NCBI GenBank assembly: GCA_003485885.1
Contig: DNHM01000562.1
Coordinates: 1-5,836, forward strand
Length of the DNA: 5,836 bases
Direction: 5' to 3'
DNA from: Acidimicrobiaceae bacterium
GTDB taxonomy: Bacteria > Actinomycetota > Acidimicrobiia > Acidimicrobiales > UBA10347
In this document: piece by piece, positions 1-5,836 of the stretch
Position numbering within the stretch: the stretch's first letter is position 1
Layout of the letters: each line of letters starts with the position of its first letter
The notes under the pieces: generated by a model
The model's input: only the letters and a program-made list of their open reading frames with translations
Databases searched by the model: none
What the model was told of the DNA's origin: nothing
Position numbers and translations under genes: made by a program

Positions 1-429
1 TGAACCGTGGTTGCAGACAAGATCCACCATCAACCCGCCGTCACCCACAACTGCAGTCAAATCAGGCCAGTCACCCAACGCTGAGTCGATCGAGCGATAG
101 TCGACAACGGCGAACCCACCGTCGCTGCTCGACGGGAAGAACGGCAGTACATGCACGGTGCTGAAGACCGATGCAAAGTGACTGTTCCAAACTGCCTGAA
201 GCGACCGCAGATGAGGTTGTGATTGCTCGATGAACGTGTCGCCATATGTAATCAGAACGACCTCGTCACTGCCCGGAAGTTGACTCTGCACGTCCGCCAT
301 ACGAGCTTCATCAATGCCAGTAGCCGCAAGGATGGAAGCGGCAAGCGATTCGAGTTCTCCATCGCCCAGGTCCGGGTAGATGCAATCGAGATGACGACGG
401 ACGCGAGCACGCGATGTTGGGTTGTTCAT
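1..429 (-). CDS. GH13 subfamily 18 phosphorylase, N-terminal part (glucosylglycerate/sucrose phosphorylase-like), cut by window edge
   Basis: Reading the minus strand from ATG at 429 gives 143 open codons to base 1; the stop lies outside the window. Visible motifs are LITYGD (residues 59-64), HVLPFFPSSSDGGFAVVDY (93-111), GDW (119-121) and DLVCNH (136-141). DLVCNH is conserved region I of the GH13 alpha-amylase clan barrel. The 'LITYGD ... VH-LPF-P-SSD-GF-V-DY ... GDW' series, after a helical N-terminal stretch of about 55 residues, is how GH13_18 phosphorylases such as E. coli YcjM begin. These enzymes reversibly phosphorolyse an alpha-glucoside to alpha-glucose-1-phosphate in the cytoplasm. 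The 'PSSSDGGF' form resembles glucosylglycerate phosphorylases more than classical sucrose phosphorylases, but specificity cannot be settled without the missing catalytic Asp/Glu and acceptor loops. Full family members have roughly 500-590 residues. The start codon overlaps the permease stop (ATGA), so translational coupling is likely; no strong Shine-Dalgarno is seen. The family is fairly certain; the substrate is inference. Confidence 0.82.
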   Translation of the reverse strand, partial: MNNPTSRARVRRHLDCIYPDLGDGELESLAASILAATGIDEARMADVQSQLPGSDEVVLITYGDTFIEQSQPHLRSLQAVWNSHFASVFSTVHVLPFFPSSSDGGFAVVDYRSIDSALGDWPDLTAVVGDGGLMVDLVCNHGS

Positions 430-1610
430 TCGTCGTCTTGATCCGCTACGTCAGCAGCTGCCACCGAATCAGCACCTGCTGCAATGGCCGCTGGGTCGAA
501 CGCTCCAACATCGACTTCGACGATGTACCGCGATGCATAGGTTGAGATAAAACCTTGCAGCGTGGCCGACACCGGAAGCGCAAGCAATGCACCAACGGGT
601 CCCAGGATCGCTGTGCCTGCGAGTACGGACCCGAAGGCAACAGCCGGATGAACCTCCATGGTCTGAGATGCCACCCGGGGTCCGATCACATAATTCTCGA
701 CCTGCTGCCAGACGACCATAAACACCACAACCCACACCGCACTGATTGGGCGGTCGGCGAGTGCAATGAGCACCGGCAGAACTGCGGCCACGTAGGTTCC
801 GATCACTGGTACGAATTGGCTGACCAGGCCAACCCAAATAGCGAGCACCAGTGCGAAGCGCACCCCGAGTAACTCGAAAGCAACCCAATGGACGACGAAG
901 GCAATGATGACCAGGATGAGCCGCGACACGATGTAGCCGCCAGTTTTCGCGGTGCCGATATTCCAGATCTCGAGCACGGTCTTCTGCTGGCGCGGCGGCA
1001 ACAACGAGCAGATAGTGCGCCGGAACTTGGGACCCTCGGCAACCAGATAGAAGGTGAAAAGCGCGATGGTAAAAATGTCGAACAACGCAAAAACGACGGC
1101 CCCGCCGAAGTCCACCAGGCCTCCGGCGAAGTCGGTCACGCTGCCCCGAAACTCACCCGACTCAGACACCGTGCGCTGCAGTTCATTCAGGTCTATCGAA
1201 TCGTCGATGTTGTCCTGAAGCCATGTCTCGAGTGACGCGACCCGATCGGGTGCCTCGTTGACCAGTTCAGTGATTTGCTCGGCAATGACCTGGCCCATAG
1301 CGATGCCAAAGCTGGTGATGCCCGCGATGATCAACAGGAACACCAAACCAGTGCCAAGTCCCCTTCGAACGCCGCGGCGCTCAAGCGAGTTGACCGCTGG
1401 CTCGAGGGCAAAGGACAGGAAGATCGAGATAAACAGGATGACCAGCAGCGAACTCAGGCGTCGTGCCAGCCACCAGATCACAACCAAACCGACGACCGCC
1501 GTGATTAGCCGGAAGATGGCCCCGTTCACCCAGTTTGGAGACGAGCCGCGCGTCGCGAACCATCCCTGGGTCGTGCGATTATTGGGATTGTCGGGACCTA
1601 CCTCGTCCAA
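426..1610 (-). CDS. AI-2E family transporter (PerM/YdiK/TqsA-like membrane protein)
   Basis: 394 residues, close to the usual 350-400 of this family. A polar N-terminus of about 28 residues is followed by hydrophobic segments near 31-50, 52-70, 86-108, 165-191, 228-248, 251-285, 288-306 and 320-355. A soluble amphipathic stretch lies at about 110-160. The C-terminal half carries the family signature: VSQFVPVIGTYVAAVLPVL (263-281), QQVENYVIGPRVASQTMEVH (302-321) and the Gly/Ala-rich AGTAILGPVGALLALPVSA (331-349). The tail (368-394) is Ala/Asp-rich and probably disordered in the cytoplasm. Some family members have been linked to autoinducer-2 export and others to Na+/H+ antiport, so the substrate is unknown. 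The start is TTG at 1610, chosen because GGAG lies 5 nt upstream and the only other in-frame codons reach the upstream stop TAG at 1634-1632. GTG at residue 28 lacks a good ribosome site. It lies 21 bp after nrdJ and overlaps the next gene by 4 bp, so the three are probably cotranscribed. Confidence 0.93.
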   Translation of the reverse strand: MDEVGPDNPNNRTTQGWFATRGSSPNWVNGAIFRLITAVVGLVVIWWLARRLSSLLVILFISIFLSFALEPAVNSLERRGVRRGLGTGLVFLLIIAGITSFGIAMGQVIAEQITELVNEAPDRVASLETWLQDNIDDSIDLNELQRTVSESGEFRGSVTDFAGGLVDFGGAVVFALFDIFTIALFTFYLVAEGPKFRRTICSLLPPRQQKTVLEIWNIGTAKTGGYIVSRLILVIIAFVVHWVAFELLGVRFALVLAIWVGLVSQFVPVIGTYVAAVLPVLIALADRPISAVWVVVFMVVWQQVENYVIGPRVASQTMEVHPAVAFGSVLAGTAILGPVGALLALPVSATLQGFISTYASRYIVEVDVGAFDPAAIAAGADSVAAADVADQDDE

Positions 1611-1615
1611 CGTGG

Positions 1616-1619
1616 CTCC
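1616..1619 (-). promoter_or_regulatory. Shine-Dalgarno site deciding the TTG start of the AI-2E family gene
   Basis: On the minus strand the sequence reads CCGGAGCCACG followed by TTG, placing GGAG 5 nt before the start codon. It lies wholly within the 21-bp gap after the nrdJ stop. It supports the rare TTG codon over the later GTG at residue 28, which has no comparable site. Confidence 0.6.
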
Positions 1620-1631
1620 GGTTTGCGAGGG

Positions 1632-4376
1632 CTAGCTACAGCCGCTGGTGCTGCCGCAACTCTGGCATGCGTAGCAGCTACCCGCACGGACCATGATCGT
1701 TCCGCAGTCCATACACAGCGGAGCGTCACTTGAACTCAGCCCAAGGTCGAGCGTGGGCGTAAGCGCAATGGTCGCCGGTTCCGGGATCAGATCCAGCCCT
1801 GGCGACGAGGTCGTCGCGGCTTCGACCACACCCGGAAGTGTCTGCTGCGTCCGTTCGCCGACGGTGAAGATGTTCAGTGCCGAGCGTTCTTCAGGGGTCA
1901 GATAGTCGATCGCCAACCGGCGGAACACATAGTCGATCAGGCTGCTTGCAATGCGCAACTCTGGATCATCGGTCATGCCAGCAGGCTCGAAGCGCATGCC
2001 GACAAATGTCTGCACGAATGCACTCAGTGGCACGCCGTATTGCAGACCATGACTCAGAGACATGGCAAACGCGTCCATGATGCCGGCCAAGGTGGATCCT
2101 TGCTTTGACACCCGAACAAAGATTTCGCCAGGACGGCCGTCGTCGTACTCGCCAACGGTGACAAAACCTTTGCAGTCGGCAACCCGGAAGTCGAAGGTGC
2201 GCGATCGACGAGATCGCGGCAGCCGCCGTCGCTCGGGAACTTGCTGTGCTGGCGCGTCCACCGACACTGCAGGGGCCTCATTATCTGAAGCTGCTGCCCC
2301 CGAGGACAGCGGCTGCGCGACCTTGCAATTGTCGCGGTACACCGCGACTGCTTTCACGCCCGTGCGCCAGGCGTCGATCAACAAGGATTCGATATCTTGT
2401 GCCGTGGCGGTTTCAGGCAGGTTCACGGTCTTGGAAATACCGCCAGACAGGAAGGGCTGAGCCGCAGCCATCATGCCAACATGGCCTGCTGCGCTTATGG
2501 CATTCTCGCCGACCGAACAGGCGAACACACGGTGGTGCTCGGCGTTTAGGTCAGGAGCGCCTTCGATGCTTCCGTGGGTCTCAAGGTGCTGCACGATGGC
2601 GTCGATACGTGAAGGGGCATACCCAAGGCGACGCAGGGCCCGAGGCACCGTGCGATTGACCATGGCCAGGAAACCACCGCCAACAAGCTGCTTGTGTTTG
2701 ACCAGTGCGAAGTCTGGCTCAATGCCGGTCGTGTCGCAGTCCATCATGAAGCTGATGGTTCCTGTGGGGGCCAACACCGTGGTCTGCGCGTTCCGGACGC
2801 CGCTCGCCTGGGCAAGTTCACATGCGTCGTTCCATGACTCGGCAATAGCGCTGGCCATCTCTGACTCAATCACCGATTGGTCAAGCGCCAACGCCTCGTT
2901 GCGGTGCATGTCGAGCACCTTGAGCATGGCGTCGCTGTCGTTCGCGTAGCCGTCGTAGGGGCCCATACGACGGGCGATACGAGCCGACGTGCGATAGGCC
3001 TCGCCGCACATCAACGCGGTGATTGCAGCAGCAGTGCTGCGACCGTCGTCGCTGTCATACGCCTTGCCGGTTGCCATCAGTAGCGCACCAAGGTTGGTGT
3101 AACCGAGGCCGAGCTGGCGGTACCTGCGAGTGTTCTCGCCGATTTTTTCGGTCGGATACGACGAATGTCCAACGAGGATCTCTTGGGCCGTGATCATGAT
3201 CTGGCAGGCAGCACGGAACCCTTCGACATCAAACTGGTCATCGTCGCCGAGGAAACTCAGCAGGTTAAGACTGGCCAGGTTGCATGCGCTGTTGTCGAGA
3301 TGCAGGTACTCGCTGCACGGGTTGCTGGCATTGATCGGGCCCGCGGTTGGGGACGTGTGCCATTTGTTGATGGTCGTCTCGAACTGCACACCCGGGTCGG
3401 CACATTGCCACGCTGCTTCGGCTATGTCGGCAAAGATCTCGCGAGCTGGACGCGTTTCAACGACCGAGCTATCGGTGCGTGCGATGAGGTCCCACGGCGC
3501 GTCGTCGACCACTGCTCGCATGAATGAGTCGCTGAGTCGGACCGAGTTGTTCGCGTTCTGGTACTGCAGCGAATGGATGTCTTCGCCATCGAGCGACATG
3601 TCGAAGCCGGCTGCAGCCAGCGCATGCGCTTTTTTCTCTTCTTTGGCTTTACACCAGATGAACTCGCCAACATCGGGGTGGTCGACGTCGAGTACAACCA
3701 TCTTGGCGGCTCGACGAGTCTTCCCACCGCTCTTGATGGTGCCTGCCGATGCATCGGCGCCTCGCATGAAACTGACGGGCCCGCTTGGGTGTCCACCACC
3801 ATTCATCTTCTCTTTCGACGAACGAATGCGGCTGAGATTCACGCCAGAACCGCTGCCTCCTTTGAAGATACGTCCCTCTTCGACATACCAGTTCAGGATC
3901 GAGTCCATGTCGTCGTCGACGGCGAGAATAAAACATGCCGAGGACTGCTGGGGTACGTCCGCCACACCAATGTTGAACCACACCGGCGAGTTAAACGCAG
4001 CCCGTTGGTTCAGCAGGAGCCAGGTCAACTCGGCTCGGAAGGTCCCAGCTTCGGAACTATCAGCGAAGTAATTGTCGGCCTCACCCCAGTCAGCAATTGT
4101 GGTGACAACCCGGTCGATGACCTGTCGCAGCGACCATTCGCGGCCGTCGGTGCCTTGTTGGCCGCGGAAGTACTTCTGGGCAACGATCTTGCCAGCGGTC
4201 TCGGACCAGTTGACGGGGAACTCCACATCGTCCTGGGCAAAGACAGTTGAACCGTCGAGTGCGTTCGTGATCTTGATCGAACGGCGTTCCCATTCGAGTT
4301 CGTCGTCGGGGTGGACACCTTCGATGGTGAACCATCGTCGTAAACCAATGCGGGTCTGGTCCGGAGCAATGGACAT
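1632..4376 (-). CDS. nrdJ: Vitamin B12-dependent (class II) ribonucleoside-diphosphate reductase
   Basis: 914 residues. It reduces ribonucleotides to deoxyribonucleotides in the cytoplasm, using adenosylcobalamin to make the active-site thiyl radical, so it needs no oxygen and no separate radical subunit. Expected active-site residues are present: Cys148 in QQSSACFIL and Cys365 in DNSACNLASLNL (the reducible pair), and Asn352, Cys354 and Glu356 in NPCSEYL (Cys354 the presumed thiyl site). Other core motifs are KGGSGSGVNLSRIRSSKE (172-189), PSGPVSFMRGADASAGTIKS (197-216), APTGTISFMMDCDTTGIEPD (536-555) and ISKTVNLPETAT (647-658). A variable linker (about 688-716) leads to a TSCPD domain (about 717-825), then a second linker. 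The tail has Cys888, 891, 901, 904, 907 and 913, probably zinc-binding and/or disulfide-shuttling. No N-terminal ATP-cone is apparent. The length is slightly below the roughly 960 of Streptomyces NrdJ, mostly in the linkers. ATG at 4376 is fixed by the in-frame TAA two codons upstream; the Shine-Dalgarno is weak or absent. It is probably the first gene of an operon with the two genes that follow. No nrdR lies immediately upstream, unlike Streptomyces. Confidence 0.98.
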   Translation of the reverse strand: MSIAPDQTRIGLRRWFTIEGVHPDDELEWERRSIKITNALDGSTVFAQDDVEFPVNWSETAGKIVAQKYFRGQQGTDGREWSLRQVIDRVVTTIADWGEADNYFADSSEAGTFRAELTWLLLNQRAAFNSPVWFNIGVADVPQQSSACFILAVDDDMDSILNWYVEEGRIFKGGSGSGVNLSRIRSSKEKMNGGGHPSGPVSFMRGADASAGTIKSGGKTRRAAKMVVLDVDHPDVGEFIWCKAKEEKKAHALAAAGFDMSLDGEDIHSLQYQNANNSVRLSDSFMRAVVDDAPWDLIARTDSSVVETRPAREIFADIAEAAWQCADPGVQFETTINKWHTSPTAGPINASNPCSEYLHLDNSACNLASLNLLSFLGDDDQFDVEGFRAACQIMITAQEILVGHSSYPTEKIGENTRRYRQLGLGYTNLGALLMATGKAYDSDDGRSTAAAITALMCGEAYRTSARIARRMGPYDGYANDSDAMLKVLDMHRNEALALDQSVIESEMASAIAESWNDACELAQASGVRNAQTTVLAPTGTISFMMDCDTTGIEPDFALVKHKQLVGGGFLAMVNRTVPRALRRLGYAPSRIDAIVQHLETHGSIEGAPDLNAEHHRVFACSVGENAISAAGHVGMMAAAQPFLSGGISKTVNLPETATAQDIESLLIDAWRTGVKAVAVYRDNCKVAQPLSSGAAASDNEAPAVSVDAPAQQVPERRRLPRSRRSRTFDFRVADCKGFVTVGEYDDGRPGEIFVRVSKQGSTLAGIMDAFAMSLSHGLQYGVPLSAFVQTFVGMRFEPAGMTDDPELRIASSLIDYVFRRLAIDYLTPEERSALNIFTVGERTQQTLPGVVEAATTSSPGLDLIPEPATIALTPTLDLGLSSSDAPLCMDCGTIMVRAGSCYACQSCGSTSGCS

Positions 4377-4424
4377 GGGTTAAGTCTGCCAGTCAGTCGA
4401 ACGGGTGTGCTCTCGCGAGGGAAA

Positions 4425-4444
4425 GCCCCGGAAGAAGGCGGGGC
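4425..4444 (-). terminator. GC hairpin in the nrdJ leader, possible attenuator or terminator
   Basis: Bases 4425-4430 (gccccg) and 4439-4444 (cggggc) form a perfect 6-bp stem with an 8-nt loop. On the minus strand it is followed by a short TTT then CCC, so it is at best a weak intrinsic terminator about 50 bp before the nrdJ ATG. Its 4439-4443 arm is also the base of the long stem 4438-4578, so the two structures exclude each other. That is the arrangement expected of an attenuator, but the short U-run argues against efficient termination. Confidence 0.28.
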
Positions 4445-4578
4445 GCATCGCTCACTCGAGTAGTTCAGGTCACAGGCTGGGGATCCGAGCCCCCGCCTGA
4501 AGGTTTCGCTCTCGACCCACCACGGTCTCAGAACTTGCCACAGGCCGAACTACTACGAGGTGAGCGATGCACCCCCGC
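4438..4578. repeat. Long imperfect inverted repeat with internal hairpins: candidate structured RNA or nrdJ leader element
   Basis: Seen directly on the plus strand: 4438-4443 pairs with 4573-4578 (6 bp), 4445-4454 with 4561-4570 (10 bp), 4455-4458 with 4556-4559 (4 bp) and 4459-4466 with 4547-4554 (8 bp). That is 28 Watson-Crick pairs interrupted only by a 1x2 internal loop and two single-base bulges (4560, 4555). The enclosed 80 nt hold a hairpin of 4473-4477 with 4495-4499 plus 4479-4482 with 4491-4494 (one bulged T, 8-nt loop), and a small one of 4514-4517 with 4524-4527. Together they make a three-way junction on a long closing stem. No open reading frame of note lies here. It could be a riboswitch-like 5' leader of nrdJ (minus strand), an independent small RNA on either strand (6S-like rod shapes are broadly similar), or a small palindromic mobile repeat. 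I do not recognise cobalamin-riboswitch, tmRNA, SRP RNA or RNase P motifs in it. The pairing is certain as sequence; the function is unknown. Confidence 0.6.
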
Positions 4579-4600
4579 ATCAACCTTAGAGACTCCACCC

Positions 4601-4649
4601 TGTGGATAGCTAGGAGGATTTGCTGTGGATTTCGCGGTGTTTTTCCACA
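4601..4649. promoter_or_regulatory. Cluster of three DnaA-box-like 9-mers upstream of nrdJ
   Basis: Against the DnaA consensus TTWTNCACA, plus-strand 4641-4649 (ttttccaca) is an exact match. Minus-strand 4609-4601 (CTATCCACA) has one mismatch and minus-strand 4632-4624 (AAATCCACA) has two. The last two sites also form an 8-bp inverted repeat, 4622-4629 gctgtgga with 4644-4651 tccacagc, separated by 14 nt. DnaA is known to bind boxes upstream of E. coli nrdAB, so replication-linked control of nrdJ is plausible. The 8-bp dyad could instead be the operator of another regulator. No replication genes in the window support an origin here. Confidence 0.35.
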
Positions 4650-4687
4650 GCCCTCTCGCCGATCGGTTCGTAGTGTTCCCTCGACCG

Positions 4688-5836
4688 TTAGCTCTGTGAA
4701 CCCGAACCCGTGAATGCGCCAGGCTTACTGAACATGTCTCGGGCCCATCTACGAGGCGTCCCAAGAAGCGCACGCGGGTAGTCCTCGAACAACCAACGAG
4801 CAAAATTTCGCCGTGTCCAGTCGGTCATCCCTGCTGTCTTCAATGCCCACTCGGCGCCAGGGCCGCTGCTCAAAACCTGTCCGAGTGTTGCGGCGAACCG
4901 CATGTCGACAGCCAACTCGCGCTCGGTATCGAGCGTGTATCGGGCAGCACCTGCAGCAGGTGATGACGCCTGAATGATCGCTTCGGCAGCGGCCATGCCC
5001 GTCTGCAACGCCTGTCCTATGCCTTCGCCAGTCATGGGATCACAAGCAGCGGTGGCATCGCCCACAAAGAACGTGCGGTGGGCCGTTAGTGGCATCTCGC
5101 CAATACGGGCTGGGATCGGCCACGCCTTGTGGGCTCCCTCTGGCTCGGCATCGTGACCGATGATCTCGCGGATATGTGGGCGTTCAAGAAGGTCACGCCA
5201 CAGATCTCCCATCTCCTTCATCTTGTGCTCACCACCACGGATCACACCGAAACCGATGTTGGCTCGGTTGTCCGGTAGCGGGAAACACCACATGTAGCCG
5301 GGGAGAATGTCGGGTTCGAACCACACGAACAAATCGCGGGCGGCACGAGGCGACACGTTGCTGAAGTACTGGCGGAACGCATGCCATTCCCCCCGATAAC
5401 TGCCCTGGTTCAGGCCCAGCGCCTTGCGGGTAGGCGACCACATGCCATCGGCGGCAATGAGCCAGTCAGCTGTAAGCATGCCTTCTGAGGTCTCGACCTC
5501 GACCCGGTCGCCGAACAAGGAGACCGCCTCAAGAACAACACCCTGACGGAGGTCTACGCCCTCTTTCAACGCCAAATTGACGAGTGCCATGTCGAGATCT
5601 TCGCGAGATGCAGTGGCTGCGAACTGGCCTGGCCCCTTCGGCAACGGGAAGAGCATTTGGTCACCCGATGGTCGAGTGATCCATACATCCGCTACGGGCT
5701 GCCACGAGGCCACGTCGACAGGGTCAAGTCCGAGGTGGTCAAGGTGACGAAGCGCACCCGAGGTGAGGCCGTCGCCACAACATTTGTCGCGCGGGAAGGT
5801 GGCCTTGTCGATCATGGTCACGGTCGCACCGGCGCG
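4688..5836 (-). CDS. Geranylgeranyl reductase (GGR/MenJ/ChlP-like) family FAD-dependent oxidoreductase, missing its N-terminus
   Basis: 382 residues are visible and the frame is still open at 5836. It begins RAGATVTMIDKA, which is the second strand of an FAD Rossmann fold. The GxGxxG loop and first helix (about 20-30 residues) therefore lie beyond the edge, and the GTG at 5821 is internal, not the true start. Visible motifs are FPRDKCCGDGLT (residues 14-25, the conserved cofactor/substrate motif), LIAADGMWSPTRKALGL (126-142), LPGYMWCFPL (178-187) with NIGFGV (193-198), and FFVGDATAACDPMTGEGIG (256-274), the C-terminal FAD-binding motif. The family reduces isoprenoid double bonds: geranylgeranyl groups of chlorophyll or archaeal lipids, or the menaquinone tail in mycobacterial MenJ. 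In an actinobacterium a menaquinone or other prenyl-chain role is the most likely guess, but the substrate cannot be read from sequence. It ends 311 bp before nrdJ in the same direction, with no obvious terminator hairpin after the stop. Confidence 0.9.
   Translation of the reverse strand, partial: RAGATVTMIDKATFPRDKCCGDGLTSGALRHLDHLGLDPVDVASWQPVADVWITRPSGDQMLFPLPKGPGQFAATASREDLDMALVNLALKEGVDLRQGVVLEAVSLFGDRVEVETSEGMLTADWLIAADGMWSPTRKALGLNQGSYRGEWHAFRQYFSNVSPRAARDLFVWFEPDILPGYMWCFPLPDNRANIGFGVIRGGEHKMKEMGDLWRDLLERPHIREIIGHDAEPEGAHKAWPIPARIGEMPLTAHRTFFVGDATAACDPMTGEGIGQALQTGMAAAEAIIQASSPAAGAARYTLDTERELAVDMRFAATLGQVLSSGPGAEWALKTAGMTDWTRRNFARWLFEDYPRALLGTPRRWARDMFSKPGAFTGSGSQS

Noticed and set aside
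57..245. 62-codon minus-strand frame
   Set aside because: Out-of-frame shadow of the GH13_18 gene, whose frame in the same stretch gives clear family motifs.
3130..4071. 313-codon open frame on the plus strand
   Set aside because: It lies wholly antisense to the conserved core of nrdJ and its translation is low-complexity Ser/Arg-rich with no family motif. Long antisense frames are usual in GC-rich coding DNA.
3573..4250. 225-codon plus-strand open frame
   Set aside because: Also antisense to nrdJ, overlapping the previous frame, with no recognisable domain or ribosome site.
4412..4419. 8-bp palindrome ctcgcgag, and ccgatcgg at 4659-4666
   Set aside because: Short perfect palindromes like these are expected by chance in GC-rich DNA and have no supporting context.
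4500..4520. T-arm-like ggtttcg sequence suggesting a tRNA
   Set aside because: No matching T-stem, acceptor stem or anticodon arm can be built around it.
4601..4651. Chromosomal replication origin
   Set aside because: Only three DnaA-like boxes, two imperfect, with no AT-rich unwinding region and no dnaA, dnaN, gyrB or rpmH in the window.
4377..4687. Cobalamin riboswitch ahead of the B12-dependent reductase
   Set aside because: Looked for on both strands. No B12-box-like GCCACTG or the usual GGTG/ACTG core elements were found, and the fold differs. In Streptomyces the B12 riboswitch controls the class I operon rather than nrdJ, so its absence is not surprising.
4377..4687. NrdR box pair (ACACWATATATWGTGT-like)
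   Set aside because: No AT-rich palindrome of that type is visible. The tgtgga/tccaca dyad has the wrong core and spacing.

Overview
The window is moderately GC-rich DNA with tightly packed genes, all on the minus strand. The best-recognised product is a class II ribonucleotide reductase of the long actinobacterial type: an N-terminus beginning near 'GVHPDDELEWERR', a TSCPD domain and a Cys-rich tail ending in 'GSTSGCS'. With the MenJ/GGR-like flavoprotein next to it, this points to an actinobacterium. A non-Streptomyces lineage such as Acidimicrobiia is plausible, but the lineage is inference.

Layout in transcription order (right to left). (1) 5836-4688: geranylgeranyl-reductase-family FAD oxidoreductase, cut by the window edge just after its Rossmann glycine motif. 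(2) 4687-4377: a 311-bp gene-free stretch that is unusually structured. It holds three DnaA-box-like sites within 49 bp, a 28-pair imperfect inverted repeat enclosing two smaller hairpins, and a GC hairpin that competes for one arm of the repeat. (3) 4376-1632: nrdJ, B12-dependent ribonucleotide reductase. (4) 1610-426: AI-2E/PerM-family membrane protein, 21 bp after nrdJ, with a TTG start and a clear Shine-Dalgarno. (5) 429-1: the first 143 codons of a GH13 subfamily 18 phosphorylase, probably glucosylglycerate- or sucrose-phosphorylase-like. Its ATG overlaps the permease stop as ATGA, and it runs off the left edge.

The last three genes look like one operon. NrdJ makes dNTP precursors using adenosylcobalamin, the PerM-type protein is a membrane transporter of unknown substrate, and the GH13_18 enzyme would phosphorolyse a glucoside to glucose-1-phosphate. 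No shared pathway for the three is obvious. A link between the last two through compatible-solute or ion homeostasis is speculation. The most interesting item is the nrdJ upstream region: its three-helix-junction architecture fits no RNA family I can name, and the DnaA-like boxes suggest replication-linked control of nrdJ. No tRNA, rRNA, CRISPR array or insertion sequence was seen.
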